A stretch of DNA of 64,000 nucleotides from CAVQWT01 sp963810815 (GCA_963810815.1 CAWEPB010000004.1:434001-498000); one strand, 5' to 3'. Numbered from the stretch's first letter, positions 15,680-25,555 are shown. The notes: generated by a model from the sequence alone, not told the origin. Program-made: numbers and translations.

Positions 15680-17393
15680 CCGCCCGCCTGCGGTGCCGCG
15701 CCAGCCACAGCGGCGTCCGCGAGCGCGGCGACTTGTGGACGAAGTGCCAGCGCGCCACGTGGTAGCTCGAGTCGAAACCGTAGAAGTTGAGCTTCATCCG
15801 CTCGAGTTCCTCGACCCGGTAGGCGGCCAGCGGCTTGACGGCCTCGTCGGCGGCGCGCCGGGCGTTGCGGTCGGCCAGCGCGGACGGGAAGCCGGGGTCG
15901 CCGGCCAGCGCCTGCGCCCGCGCGATCGCGGTCGCCAGGAACGACGCCGGGTCGCGGCCGAAGTGGTCGTCGATCAGGCCCATCGCCTTCGCCTCGGCCA
16001 CCCCCACCGGCAACCGCGCCTGCGTCACCGCCGCCGCCTGCGCCGGCGTGACGCGTCGCGGCAGCAGGTAGGTCCAGTACTCGGAGCCGTAGAGGTTGCC
16101 CATGCCCTTGTAGTGCGGGTTGAGCACCACGCCGTCGCGCGCCCAGACCCGGTCGGCGGCCAGCGCCAGGAACACGCCGCCGGCGCCGCCGTTTCCCTGC
16201 ATCGCCGCGACGGTGAGCTGCCGATCGGCGGTGACGATCGCGTGGACGAGGTCGTTCATCGCGTTGATGTTGCGCCACGATTCGTCGGCGGGCAGCGCCG
16301 CCGCCTCGATCGCATTGAGGTGGATGCCGTTGGACCAGAAGTCGGGGCCGCCGGCCAGCACCAGCACGCGCACCGGCCGCGCCGTCGCGGCGACGAACGC
16401 GGCGCGCAGCGCCTCGCACTGCGCGGTGTCGAAGGCGCCGTTGTGGAACGCGAAGTGCAGCACGCCGACGGCGCCGTGCTCCTCGTAGCGGATCGGCGGC
16501 CAGGCGTCGCCGGGAACCGGCGCGGGGGTCACCTGCGGGACGCCGTCGAGCCGCTCGCCCAGAACCTGCGCGGCGGGCAGCTTGAACGCGTCCGCGTCGC
16601 CGGCGCGCTTCAGGTGCCCGATCCACACCGCGCCGTCGACCGTCGCGCGCAGGATCGCGTCGCCGTGACGGCCGATCACGCGGCCGGGCGCGCCGCGCGC
16701 GACGGCGTCGGCGTGCCCGTCGAACAGCAGCACCGGCAGCCCGAGCAATTCGTCCCGCACCCCCGGAAAGCCGTCGGCGGCGCGGAGGTGGCGGAGCGCC
16801 GTCGCGGTGTCGGCCCGGCCCCAGTCGAGCGCGCGGTCGGCCTGCGTCATCAGCGGGCGCAGCCGGCCGTGCGCCGCGACGGCATGCGGCACGGAAGCGT
16901 CCGCGGCGACGAGCGCCGCCAGCGGCGTCGGCGCGACGCCGGCCGCCAGCTTCGCCAGCGCCTCGCGCACCGCGGTCACCGCAGCCTCGGTGACCTCGTT
17001 GCGGTAGACGCTCGACTTGGTGGCGGCGCGCAGCGGAAACGTCGCCGTCGCCCAGACGTCGCCGGCATCCATCTCGGCGTTCGCCCGCAGCACGGTGACG
17101 CCCCATTCCGCCGCGCCCTCCTGCAGCGCCCAGTCGAGCGCCGACGGCCCGCGGTCGCCGACGATGCCAGGATGGACGACGAGGCAGGGCGTCCGCCGCC
17201 AGACCTCGTCGGCGATGCGGCGCTTGAGAAACGGCGCGACGACGGCGTCGGGCTGCCACGCCGCGACCGCTTCCCCGGTGACGCGGTCGTTGACGTCGAA
17301 CTCGACCGAGACCTCGTGGCCGTCGGCGGCAAGCTCGACCCACAGCCGCTGCGAGAGGCTGTTGAACGAATGGCAGAGCAGCAGCAGGCGCAC
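15657..17393 (-). CDS. hypX: hydrogenase maturation protein HypX (CO ligand synthesis)
   Basis: The product has 578 residues, starting at GTG 17393 five bases after the hypE stop. The N-terminal half resembles formyl-tetrahydrofolate transferases (VHPGIVGDRGPSALDWAL). The C-terminal half is enoyl-CoA-hydratase-like (LAGGPDFWSNGIHLN, QGNGGAGGVFLALAAD). In aerobic hydrogen oxidisers HypX makes the active-site CO from formyl-tetrahydrofolate through formyl-CoA, allowing hydrogenase maturation under oxygen. Its presence fits the oxygen-tolerant hydrogenase encoded by hoxKG. It is the last gene of the operon, its end is made of a tandem repeat, and no hoxA/hoxBCJ regulators follow. Confidence 0.93.
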   Translation of the reverse strand: MRLLLLCHSFNSLSQRLWVELAADGHEVSVEFDVNDRVTGEAVAAWQPDAVVAPFLKRRIADEVWRRTPCLVVHPGIVGDRGPSALDWALQEGAAEWGVTVLRANAEMDAGDVWATATFPLRAATKSSVYRNEVTEAAVTAVREALAKLAAGVAPTPLAALVAADASVPHAVAAHGRLRPLMTQADRALDWGRADTATALRHLRAADGFPGVRDELLGLPVLLFDGHADAVARGAPGRVIGRHGDAILRATVDGAVWIGHLKRAGDADAFKLPAAQVLGERLDGVPQVTPAPVPGDAWPPIRYEEHGAVGVLHFAFHNGAFDTAQCEALRAAFVAATARPVRVLVLAGGPDFWSNGIHLNAIEAAALPADESWRNINAMNDLVHAIVTADRQLTVAAMQGNGGAGGVFLALAADRVWARDGVVLNPHYKGMGNLYGSEYWTYLLPRRVTPAQAAAVTQARLPVGVAEAKAMGLIDDHFGRDPASFLATAIARAQALAGDPGFPSALADRNARRAADEAVKPLAAYRVEELERMKLNFYGFDSSYHVARWHFVHKSPRSRTPLWLARHRRRAAGRPTGM

Positions 17394-17398
17394 CCGGC

Positions 17399-18478
17399 TC
17401 AGCAGATCCGCGGCAACTGCTCGCCGGTGAGCCAGTCGACGACGCGCCGGCCGCCGAAGCTCGTGTCCATCTGGACGAAGTGGTGCGGATCCTCGATGCA
17501 ATGGCCGACGATCGCGGCGTCGCGGCCGAGCGGATGCGCGTGCATCGCCGCGAGCAGCGGCGCGGCATCACCGGGCGCGCAGATCGCGACCAGCTTGCCC
17601 TCGTTGGCGACATACAGCGGATCGAGGCCCAGGAATTCGCAGGCCGCCGCCACCTGCGGCCGCACCGGCAGCGCCGCTTCGCGGATGACCATGCCGCAGC
17701 CGGACTGGCGCGCCAGCTCGTTCAGCGTCGTGGCGAGGCCGCCGCGCGTGGGATCGCGCAGCGCGCGCAGGCCCGGCGCGACCGGCAGCATCGCGGCGAC
17801 GAGCCGGTGCAGCGCGGCGGTGTCCGATTCGATCGTCGTCTCGAACGTGAGGTTCTCGCGCAGCGACATGATCGCCACGCCGTGGTCGCCCAGCATGCCC
17901 GAGACCAGGATCGCGTCGCCGGGACGCGCCCGATCGCCGGAAAGCTCGACGCCCGGCGGCACGACCCCGACACCGGTCGTCGTGATGAAGACGCCGTCGC
18001 CCTTGCCCTTCTCGACGACCTTGGTGTCGCCGGTCACCACCGGCACGCCGGCCTCGCGTGCGGCGGCGGCCATCGACTCGACGATGCGCTTCAGGTCCGC
18101 CAGCGGAAAGCCTTCCTCCAGCACGAAGCCGGCGGCGAGGTACAGCGGCGTCGCGCCCGCCATCGCCACGTCGTTGATCGTCCCGTGCACCGACAGGCAG
18201 CCGATGTCGCCGCCGGGAAAGAACAGCGGCGAGACGACGTGGCTGTCGGTGGCCATCACCATGCGCCCCGCGGGCGCCGCGAAAGCCGCCTGGTCGTTGC
18301 CCTGGCGCAGCCACTCGTTGTCGAAGGCGCGCGCGAAGAGCTCGTCGATCAGCTGGGCCATCGCGCGGCCGCCGCTGCCGTGCGTCATGTCGACCAGGCC
18401 GTGCCGGAAGTCGATCGGCCGTACGTAGCCGGTGCGGACCTTGCGCGCCGCGGCGGCGGTGGCTGCGTCGTCCTTCAT
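17399..18478 (-). CDS. hypE: hydrogenase maturation protein HypE (carbamoyl dehydratase)
   Basis: The product has 359 residues, starting at ATG 18478, overlapping the end of hypD by four bases. It has the PurM-like ATP-binding fold (MTHGSGGRAMAQLIDELF, TDSHVVSPLFFPGGDIG). The C-terminus is GEQLPRIC, where the final Cys receives the carbamoyl group from HypF and ATP-dependent dehydration yields the thiocyanate that becomes the CN ligand. The terminal Cys is intact. It works with HypF and the HypCD complex, all in this operon. Confidence 0.96.
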   Translation of the reverse strand: MKDDAATAAAARKVRTGYVRPIDFRHGLVDMTHGSGGRAMAQLIDELFARAFDNEWLRQGNDQAAFAAPAGRMVMATDSHVVSPLFFPGGDIGCLSVHGTINDVAMAGATPLYLAAGFVLEEGFPLADLKRIVESMAAAAREAGVPVVTGDTKVVEKGKGDGVFITTTGVGVVPPGVELSGDRARPGDAILVSGMLGDHGVAIMSLRENLTFETTIESDTAALHRLVAAMLPVAPGLRALRDPTRGGLATTLNELARQSGCGMVIREAALPVRPQVAAACEFLGLDPLYVANEGKLVAICAPGDAAPLLAAMHAHPLGRDAAIVGHCIEDPHHFVQMDTSFGGRRVVDWLTGEQLPRIC

Positions 18479-19632
18479 CGCGCTTCCCCCCGCCCTTCCG
18501 CCGCCGTCCCGGCGTCGCGGAAGCGGCCGTAGGTGTAGTGCGCGGCGCAGGCCCCCTCGGAGGACACCATGCACGAGCCGATCGGGTTGTCGGGCGTGCA
18601 GACGGTGCCGAACACCTTGCAGTCGACGGGCTTCTTGACGCCGCGCAGGATCGCGCCGCACTCGCAGGCCTTGTGGTCGGGAACCGAGACGTACTCGATG
18701 CCCCAGCGCGCTTCGGCGTCGAACGCCGCGTACTTCGGCTTGATCTTCAGCGCGCTGTAGGGCACTTCGCCCAGGCCGCGCCACTCGAACGTGCGCCGCA
18801 GCTCGAAGACCTCGGCGACGAGGTCCTTCGCCTTCGTGTTGCCTTCGCGGGTGACGGCACGGGTGAACTCGTTCTCGACCTCGGCGCGACCCTCGTTGAG
18901 CTGCCGCACCAGCATCAGGATCGCCTGCATCACGTCGAGCGGCTCGAAGCCGGCGATCACCACGGGCTTCGCGTACTCCTCGGCGAAGTATTCGTACGGC
19001 TGGCTGCCGATCACCGTCGACACGTGCGCGGGCCCGATGAAGCCGTCGAGCGGCACCGTGCCGTACTCGCGGACCTCGGGCGACTCGAGGATGTGGCTGA
19101 TCGCCGCCGGCGTCAGCACGTGGTTGCAGAACACGGTGAAGTTCGCGAGGCCCAGCGCCTCGGCCTGCCGGATCACCAGCGCGGTCGGCGGCGTCGTCGT
19201 CTCGAAGCCGATGGCGAAGAAGACGACCTCGCGGTCCGGATGCTCCTGCGCGATGCGCACCGCGTCGGCCGCCGAGTACAGCATCCGCACGTCGGCGCCG
19301 GCCGCCTTGGCTTTCAGCAGCGACAGCCCCTTCGACGCCGGCACGCGCATGGTGTCGGCGTAGGTGCACAGGATCGTGCCGGGACGCTGCGCCAGCGCGA
19401 TCGCGTTGTCGATGCGGCCGATCGGCAGCACGCACACCGGGCAGCCGGGCCCGTGGATCATCTCGATGTTCGGCGGCAGCAGGTCGGCGAGGCCGTAGCG
19501 CGCGATCGCGTGCGTGTGGCCGCCGCAGAACTCCATCAGCCGGTAACGCCGATCCGGCTGCACCTCGGAGGCGATCCTGTCGGCGATCTTGCGGGCGACG
19601 CCCCCGTCGCGGAACTCGTCGATGTAGCGCAT
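18475..19632 (-). CDS. hypD: hydrogenase maturation protein HypD (Fe-S scaffold)
   Basis: The product has 385 residues, starting MRYIDEFRDGGVARKIADRI. Cys motifs include FCGGHTHAI, HGPGCPVCVLP and the C-terminal Cys set around CECGAI and GTVCTPDNPIGSCM that binds a [4Fe-4S] cluster. With HypC it forms the scaffold where Fe(CN)2CO is built before transfer to the large subunit. Length and motifs are typical. It lies between hypC (30 bp upstream) and hypE (4-bp overlap). Confidence 0.96.
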   Translation of the reverse strand: MRYIDEFRDGGVARKIADRIASEVQPDRRYRLMEFCGGHTHAIARYGLADLLPPNIEMIHGPGCPVCVLPIGRIDNAIALAQRPGTILCTYADTMRVPASKGLSLLKAKAAGADVRMLYSAADAVRIAQEHPDREVVFFAIGFETTTPPTALVIRQAEALGLANFTVFCNHVLTPAAISHILESPEVREYGTVPLDGFIGPAHVSTVIGSQPYEYFAEEYAKPVVIAGFEPLDVMQAILMLVRQLNEGRAEVENEFTRAVTREGNTKAKDLVAEVFELRRTFEWRGLGEVPYSALKIKPKYAAFDAEARWGIEYVSVPDHKACECGAILRGVKKPVDCKVFGTVCTPDNPIGSCMVSSEGACAAHYTYGRFRDAGTAAEGRGEAR

Positions 19633-19662
19633 TGGCGTCGCCTCAGTTCGCTTCCGTTCGCT

Positions 19663-19920
19663 TCAGTTCGCCGCGGCGGCCGGCGGGACGTCGAGCGCGA
19701 CGGGGATCAGCCCCGCACTCGCGAATTCGGCGAGCGTGCGCTCCGCCTCGTCCGGGTCCAGCCGCGTCAGCGCGTAGCCCACGTGGACGATCACATAGTC
19801 GCCGGGCGCGACGTGGTCGAGCAACGCCGTCGAGATCTCCTTCTGCACGCCGGCGAGGTCGATCTTCGCCGTGTCGGTTCCGGTCAGCGCGACCACGCGC
19901 GCAGGCAAGGCGAGGCACAT
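19663..19920 (-). CDS. hypC: hydrogenase maturation chaperone HypC
   Basis: The product has 85 residues, beginning MCLALPARVV. The N-terminal MC, with Cys at position 2, binds the iron centre and the large-subunit precursor. The GDYVIVHVGYALTRLDPDEAERTL stretch is the family signature region. It starts two bases after the hypF stop, so translation is coupled. It is distinct from HoxL (27220-27531), the second HypC-like protein of the cluster. Confidence 0.94.
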   Translation of the reverse strand: MCLALPARVVALTGTDTAKIDLAGVQKEISTALLDHVAPGDYVIVHVGYALTRLDPDEAERTLAEFASAGLIPVALDVPPAAAAN

Positions 19921-19922
19921 CG

Positions 19923-22378
19923 TCAGGACTCCTTGGACAGCAGGTGACGGGCGACCCAGGCCTGGCCGAGCGCCAGGCCACCGTCGTTGGGGGGCGCCTG
20001 CTGCGCCTCGAGCAGCGCGATGCCGCGCGCTGCGAGCGCCGCGCGCAGTCCGCGCGCGAGCACCGCGTTGAGGAAGCAGCCGCCGCCGCCGGCGACGACC
20101 GCGAGACCGTGCGTCGCCGCTGCGGCCGCGATCCACTCGGCGAGCGCCGCGACCAGCGTCGCGTGGAACAGCGCCGCGCCGAACCCCGCGTCGCGCTCGT
20201 CCGCCAGCCGCACCAACAATGGGGTCAGGTCGAGTTCCCGGTCGGCGCCGATCGCGAAGCCGGCGAAGTCCGGCGCCACGGCACCGTGCGCGGCGGCCAG
20301 GCCTTCCAGCAGCATCGCCGCCTGGCCCTCGAACGCCATCCGGCGCGACACGCCCAGCAGCCCGGCGGCGGCGTCGAACCAGCGGCCCATGCTGGTGGTG
20401 GCAGGCGCGTGCAGGTCGCGCGCGAGCAGCGTGGCGACGGTCGCCGCCGCCGGCTCGTCGGCGTACCGCACTGCGATTTCGGCACCGCGTCCGGCGCGCG
20501 CCAGCGCCGCCGCGGCCATGCGCCAGGGCTCGCGCGCGGCGCGATCGCCTCCCGGGAGCTTCAGCGGCGCGAGATGGCCGACGCGCGCGGCGGTCGCGCC
20601 GTCGACGAGCAGCAGTTCGCCGCCCCAGGCGCCGCCGTCGCGGCCGAGGCCGACGCCGTCGAGCGCGACGCCCAGCACCGGGCCCTCGTGCCGGTGCTCG
20701 GCCAGCACGGCGCCGACGTGCGCGTGGTGGTGCTGGACGGCGATGGCCGGCACGTCCCAGGCCGCGGCCAGCCGCGCCGCGAGCTGCGAACTGTAGAAAT
20801 CCGGATGCAGGTCGTGCGCGACCGCCGCCGGCGTGACCTCGAGCGTGGCCACCAGGTGATCGATCGCGGCGTCGAGCGCCGTGCAGGTCGGCGCGTTGTC
20901 GAGGTCGCCGACGTGCTGTGCGAGGAAGGCCTCGTCGCCGCGCGTGACGCAGGGCGCGTTCTTGTACCAGCCGCCGGTGGCGACGACGGACCCGGCGGCC
21001 CGTGACGCGCCGCCGACCGCGACCGCAGGCGACGTCGCCGCCGACGAGCCCCCGGACCCCACCGGGGCGCGAGCCGGATCGCCAGCGGCGTGTAGCCGCG
21101 CGCGCGACGGAGGAACTGCGGCGCACCCGACGACGCGGTGCGCACGACGCTGTCGTCGCAGCGGATCACGATGTCGCGGTCGTGCACGAGCAGCGCGTCG
21201 GCGATGGCGCCCAGGCGCGCGATCGCCTCGTCGTTGCCGATCACCAGCGGCTCGCCGCCGGGGTTGGCGCTGGTCATCACCAGCGCCAGCGGCTGCGGCG
21301 CCGCCAGCCACGCCGTGCCCGCCGGCCGGCCCGCGGCCTCGTGGAAGAGCAGGTACTGCAGCGGCGTGTACGGCAGCATCGCGCCCAGCCAGGCGAGTCC
21401 CGGCGCCACGCCCGGGAGTGCCGCGTCGGCACCGGCCGCCTTGGGCGTCAGCACGACCGGGCGCGCCGCCGACTCGAGCAGCGCGCGATCGGCCGCGCCG
21501 ACTTCGGCCAGCCCGGCCAGCGATGCCGCGTTCGCGACCATCACCGCGAAGGGCTTCGCCTCGCGCGACTTGCGCGAGCGCAGGCGCGCCACGGCATCGG
21601 CGTTGCGGGCGTCGCAGGCGAGGTGGAAGCCACCGAGTCCCTTGATCGCGACGATCTCGCCGCGCATCAGCCGCGCGACGGTGGCGGCGACCGGGTCGAC
21701 CCCGGCCAGCGGCGTGCCGTCGGGCGCGAGCAGCGCAAGCCGCGGGCCGCAGGCGGGGCAGGCATTCGGCTCGGCGTGAAAGCGGCGGTGCTCCGGCGCG
21801 CGATACTCGGCAAGGCACGAGGGGCACTGGTCGAACGCCGCCATGCTGGTCTCGGCGCGGTCGTAGGGCAGCCGGCGGGTGATGGTGTAGCGCGGCCCGC
21901 AGTTGGTGCAGTTGATGAACGCGTAGCGCCAGCGACGGTCGGCGGGATCGAACAGCTCGGCGAGGCAGTCGGCGCAGACGGCGGTGTCGGCGCCGATCGC
22001 GGTCGTCGCGCGGCCGCCGGCGGTTTCGACGATCGCGAACCCGCGCTCGGTGCGCGCACTGCAACGCAGCGGCTGCGCGTTCACCGCGTCGACGCGCGCC
22101 AGCGGCGGCGCGGCGGAAACGAGGCGCCGCGCGAACTCGTCGAGCGCCGGTTCGACGCCCTCGACCTCGATGGTCACGCCGCCGCCGTCGTTGCGGACGA
22201 AGCCGGCGAGTCCGAGCTCGCGGGCCAGGCGGTGGACGAAGGGCCGGAATCCCACGCCCTGGACGACGCCGGACACCAGGATCCGGCGGCGCGCCGTTCC
22301 CTCCGGCGGGGCGAACGCCACGCCGCCGTCACGCGGCGACCCGATGACGGCGATACCTTCGAGGCGGTGGCGGTCCAT
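19923..22378 (-). CDS. hypF: hydrogenase maturation carbamoyltransferase HypF, with an apparent frameshift
   Basis: HypF uses carbamoyl phosphate to supply the CN ligands. Reading from ATG 22378, the first frame encodes the acylphosphatase domain (GVVQGVGFRPFVHRLA), zinc-finger pairs (CADCLAEL, CTNCGPRYTI, CPSCLAEY, CPACGPRL) and the YrdC-like domain (KGLGGFHLACDARN), then runs to RARGYTPLAIRLAP. From about 21060-21068 the homology continues one frame over (GWYKNAPCVTRGDEAFLAQH, the Kae1-like HHHAHVGAVLAEH and GGGGCFLNAVL) to the stop at 19923. One base appears to be missing in a C/G run. The 2456-bp length, one short of a multiple of three, agrees. It is either a sequence error or a disrupted gene; both halves are well conserved. 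Confidence 0.88.
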
Positions 22379-22452
22379 CGGTTGCCGGTGGCTGCGGTCG
22401 GGCGGGCGTCGGGGGACGATGTCGGGTGGAACGGCGGCAGCGGGCAGCGGGT

Positions 22453-23487
22453 TCAGGCGGCGCCCGCCTTCGCCTCGAGTTCCGCCACCCGCCGGCGCAG
22501 CGCCGCGAGGTCGGTGTCGCGGCGCGCCCGCACGGCGGCGAGTTCCGCCTCCAGCCACGCCAGCCACTCGGCCAGCCCCGCGCCGGTCGTCGCCGACACC
22601 TGCAGCACCGGCAGGCCGGGGCGCACGCGCTGCGCGTACCCGATCGCAGCGTCGACGTCGAAGTCCAGGTGCGGCAGCAGATCGGTCTTCGACAACAGCA
22701 TCAGGTCCGCCGCGCGGAACATGTCCGGGTACTTGAGCGGCTTGTCCTCGCCCTCGGTCACCGACAGGATCACCACCTTGTGCGCCTCGCCCAGGTCGAA
22801 CGCGGCCGGGCAGACGAGGTTGCCGACGTTTTCGATCAGCAGCAGGCTGCCGTCGGCCGGGTCGAGCTTGTCCAGCGCCTGGCCGACCATCTGCGCGTCG
22901 AGGTGGCAGCCCTTCCCGGTGTTGACCTGCACCGCCGGCGCGCCGGTCGCGCGGATGCGGTCGGCGTCGCGCGAGGTCTGCTGGTCGCCCTCGATCACCG
23001 CGACCGGCGTGCGCCGGGCCCAGCCCTCGATGGTCTTGACCAGCAGCGTCGTCTTGCCCGAGCCGGGGCTGGAGACGAGGTTCAGCGCCAGCACCGCGCG
23101 GTCGGCGAAGCGCCGGCGGTTGATCGCCGCCAGCGCGTCGTTCTTTTCCAGCAACGCGCGCTCGACGTCGACGACGCGCGACGGCGCGACTCCCGGCGCA
23201 TGGACGGCGCCGATGGGGCCGCGCAGCGCAGCCGGGAGTGCGTGCGCGTGATCGTGCGCGTGCCCGTCGGCGTGGTCGTGCGCATGGACGTGACCATCGC
23301 CGTGGTCGTGCACATGGACACGACCATCGCCGTGGTCGTGCACGTGCGCGGCCCCGTCGGCGTGGTCGTGCGCATGCACGTGCCGGGTGCCGTCGGCGTG
23401 GACGTGCTCGTGCTCGTGTTCGGGCCGATGCGCGTCGATACCGTCGATCCTGACCTGGTCGCTGCCACAGCCGCAGGTGGTGCACAT
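22453..23487 (-). CDS. hypB: hydrogenase nickel incorporation GTPase HypB with a long His-rich domain
   Basis: The product has 344 residues. It begins MCTTCGCG, the CxxCGC high-affinity nickel site, followed by a region of about 60 residues with over 20 His in HVHDHGDG and HAHDHADG repeats, able to store nickel. The GTPase domain has SSPGSGKTTLL (P-loop), IEGDQQTS and LLIENVGNLVCPA. It delivers nickel to the large subunit with HypA, encoded just upstream. The His repeats come from a tandem DNA repeat at about 23240-23430. The C-terminal ~50 residues are a coiled-coil-like Ala/Glu/Arg helix. Confidence 0.96.
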   Translation of the reverse strand: MCTTCGCGSDQVRIDGIDAHRPEHEHEHVHADGTRHVHAHDHADGAAHVHDHGDGRVHVHDHGDGHVHAHDHADGHAHDHAHALPAALRGPIGAVHAPGVAPSRVVDVERALLEKNDALAAINRRRFADRAVLALNLVSSPGSGKTTLLVKTIEGWARRTPVAVIEGDQQTSRDADRIRATGAPAVQVNTGKGCHLDAQMVGQALDKLDPADGSLLLIENVGNLVCPAAFDLGEAHKVVILSVTEGEDKPLKYPDMFRAADLMLLSKTDLLPHLDFDVDAAIGYAQRVRPGLPVLQVSATTGAGLAEWLAWLEAELAAVRARRDTDLAALRRRVAELEAKAGAA

Positions 23488-23518
23488 GGTTCGTCTCCGT
23501 CGATCCGGTCGGGCCGCG

Positions 23519-23860
23519 TCAGGCGACCTCGATGTCCTTGACCCGCATGTCGTCGCCCTGCGTCACCGTGAGCTGGAAGCTGCCGCAGCGCGGGCAGGGA
23601 TCGCCGATGCGGGCCAGCGCCACCGTTTCGCCGCAGGGCATGCACCAGGCTGCGCCGTCGACGGTGTCGATGACGAGCGTCGCGCCGTCGGCGACGCCGC
23701 CGCGGGTGACGACGTCGAAGCAGAACGCGAGCGCCTCGCGCTCGACGTGCGAAAGCGCGCCGATCGACAGCCGCACGCCGGTGACGCGTGCGGCGGCGTG
23801 CGCGCGCGCGGTGTCCTCGACGATCGCCAGCATGCCCTCGGCCAGCGCCATCTCATGCAT
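23519..23860 (-). CDS. hypA: hydrogenase nickel incorporation protein HypA
   Basis: The product has 113 residues with the N-terminal MHEMALAEGML: His2 and Glu3 bind nickel. The zinc site is CMPCGETVALARIGDPCPRCGS with two CxxC pairs. It pairs with HypB in nickel delivery. The start ATG 23860 lies inside the end of hoxV (8-base overlap), and hypB begins 31 bp after its stop. Length is the family norm. Confidence 0.95.
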   Translation of the reverse strand: MHEMALAEGMLAIVEDTARAHAAARVTGVRLSIGALSHVEREALAFCFDVVTRGGVADGATLVIDTVDGAAWCMPCGETVALARIGDPCPRCGSFQLTVTQGDDMRVKDIEVA

Positions 23861-25013
23861 GGGCCACCTCGATGCGGCAGGCGACGCAGGGGTCGAGGGC
23901 GTGCACGGCGAGGCGCGCACGGCGCTCGAGCGTCGCGCCGTCGGCGGCGGCGAGGCCGGAGAGGCCGCGGACCAGCGGCCCGCCGGCGCCGAAATTCCAT
24001 TCGGTCGGCGCGACGATCGCGTACCCGGTGACGATGTCGCCGTCGACGCGCGCGCGGTGGACCAGCAGTCCGCGGGCCGTCTCGACCGTGGCGAAGCCCT
24101 CGCCCGGCGCCGGGGCGATGGCGTCGACCCAGCGCGGCTCGCCGGCAGCGCGACCGTCCGCGCCCGCGTCGCCGTCGAGCGCGACCAGCAGCGCGGCGAG
24201 GTCGGCCAGCCGCGCGACGATGCGCACCGCCGCGGTGGCGCCGTCGCGCGCGACCAGCGCTGCCAGTCCCGGATGGGCGCCGCGGCGGGCCAGCGCTCCG
24301 GTTTCGGCCGGCGCACCCTGCCAGTGCGGCGCATGCGCGAACGCGGGGTCGGCGTCCATCGCCGGCAACAGCTTCGCGGCCAGCGTCGCCGCCCCGGCGG
24401 CCGGCAGCGACGCGACGTCGGAGCGGCCCAGTCCGGGCGCGTCGCCGGCCAAGGCGCGCAGCACCGCCGCGGGCGGCACCGCCGACGTCGCCACCCAGCG
24501 ATCGATCGCGGCGGCGTCGGTCAGCGCCAGCCATGCGCCCGCCGGCGCGCCATGGACGTGCGCGGCGAAGACGGGAGCCAGCGCGGCGCCGGCAGCGCGG
24601 CCGACGGCGCGGGCGTCGTCGCCGGCGTCCAGCGCGGTCAACGCCGCGGCGACGGCGCGCCGCGCGGCGGCGACCGGGGCCACGTCGCCGGCGAGCCCGG
24701 CCGCCTGCGGCAGGTCGATCAGCAGCCGGAACAGGCCTTCCTGCAGGGCCTCCAGCCGCACCGCGAGCTCCCGCGCCGCGTGCGCGACGACGCTGCGACG
24801 GCCCTGCGCGGCGTCGAGCGCCGCGGCCGCGGCCGCCCCCTGCGCGCGGGCGCAGATCGAGTACAGGCGCGGCACCAGCGCCGCCGCCTCGCGGGACGTG
24901 CGGCCGGTCAGCACCCGCGCCGCCGCCAGCGGCCGCGACGAGCGGATCGTCACGCTGCGCACCGTCGCGCCGTCGGTGACCAGGCGCACGACCAGCTCAC
25001 CCTCGAGGTTCAC
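23853..25013 (-). CDS. hoxV: hydrogenase maturation scaffold HoxV/HupK
   Basis: The product has 386 residues. It resembles a degenerate hydrogenase large subunit: LYSICARAQ stands where large subunits have RICGVC, and the C-terminus ends DPCVACRIEVAHA, matching the large-subunit DPCLACATH region without a cleaved tail. HupK/HoxV proteins are thought to hold Fe(CN)2CO before its insertion under oxic conditions. It is Ala-rich in between. It overlaps hoxT by 17 bases and hypA by 8. Homology to catalytic subunits is only local, so no hydrogenase activity is expected. Confidence 0.88.
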   Translation of the reverse strand: MNLEGELVVRLVTDGATVRSVTIRSSRPLAAARVLTGRTSREAAALVPRLYSICARAQGAAAAAALDAAQGRRSVVAHAARELAVRLEALQEGLFRLLIDLPQAAGLAGDVAPVAAARRAVAAALTALDAGDDARAVGRAAGAALAPVFAAHVHGAPAGAWLALTDAAAIDRWVATSAVPPAAVLRALAGDAPGLGRSDVASLPAAGAATLAAKLLPAMDADPAFAHAPHWQGAPAETGALARRGAHPGLAALVARDGATAAVRIVARLADLAALLVALDGDAGADGRAAGEPRWVDAIAPAPGEGFATVETARGLLVHRARVDGDIVTGYAIVAPTEWNFGAGGPLVRGLSGLAAADGATLERRARLAVHALDPCVACRIEVAHA

Positions 25014-25545
25014 GCGGCTTGTCCATGAACCGCGCGCGAAGAAAGTCGCGCTTGGACATCGGCGTCGCGACCGCCTCCCGGATCGCGTCCAGGCGACCGG
25101 TGGGTTCGCCCGGCGGCGGTTCCGGCACCGGCGCGTGGGCCGCGTCGAACAGCGCGGCGAGCGCCAGCTTCGCGGTCAGCACCGCCGTCGGCTGGTCGTC
25201 GAAGAGGTCCATCGGCGAGAACAGCGCGCACGACAGGTGCTCGCCGGCGACGTCGTCGCGGGCGCCGATGAAGTCGTAGGTCCCGGCGGGGAAGTGGTAC
25301 TTGCGCTTCTCCCCGCGCGCCAGCGGCTGCCAGGCCGACGGATCGCGCGGCGCCAGCACCAGATTCATGAACCACGGCGCGACGACGATGCCGAGCCAGC
25401 ATCCCTCCCAGGGCACGAAGCCGACCGCCTCGACCGACAGCGCGGGGTTGACGATCGGCAGCCCGGCCATGCGCGCCGCCGCGGCGCGGGTCGCTGCCTC
25501 GAAGCGCGGCGACGGGTCCGGCAGCAGCGCAGTGGCGACGGTCAT
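24997..25545 (-). CDS. hoxT: hydrogenase assembly chaperone HoxT/HupJ (HybE family)
   Basis: The product has 182 residues, starting at ATG 25545. It shows the HybE-family core: GFVPWEGCWLGIVVAPWFMNLVLAP, then KYHFPAGTYDFIGARD and CALFSPMDLFDDQPTAV. The C-terminus MSKRDFLRARF is also typical. It is thought to chaperone the small or large subunit before Tat export. It lies between the rubredoxin hoxR (10 bp upstream) and hoxV. Confidence 0.92.
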   Translation of the reverse strand: MTVATALLPDPSPRFEAATRAAAARMAGLPIVNPALSVEAVGFVPWEGCWLGIVVAPWFMNLVLAPRDPSAWQPLARGEKRKYHFPAGTYDFIGARDDVAGEHLSCALFSPMDLFDDQPTAVLTAKLALAALFDAAHAPVPEPPPGEPTGRLDAIREAVATPMSKRDFLRARFMDKPREPRG

Positions 25546-25555
25546 CGCACCACGC

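Noticed and set aside
23240..23430. CRISPR-like array
   Set aside because: The repeats are contiguous without unique spacers and encode the His-rich part of HypB.
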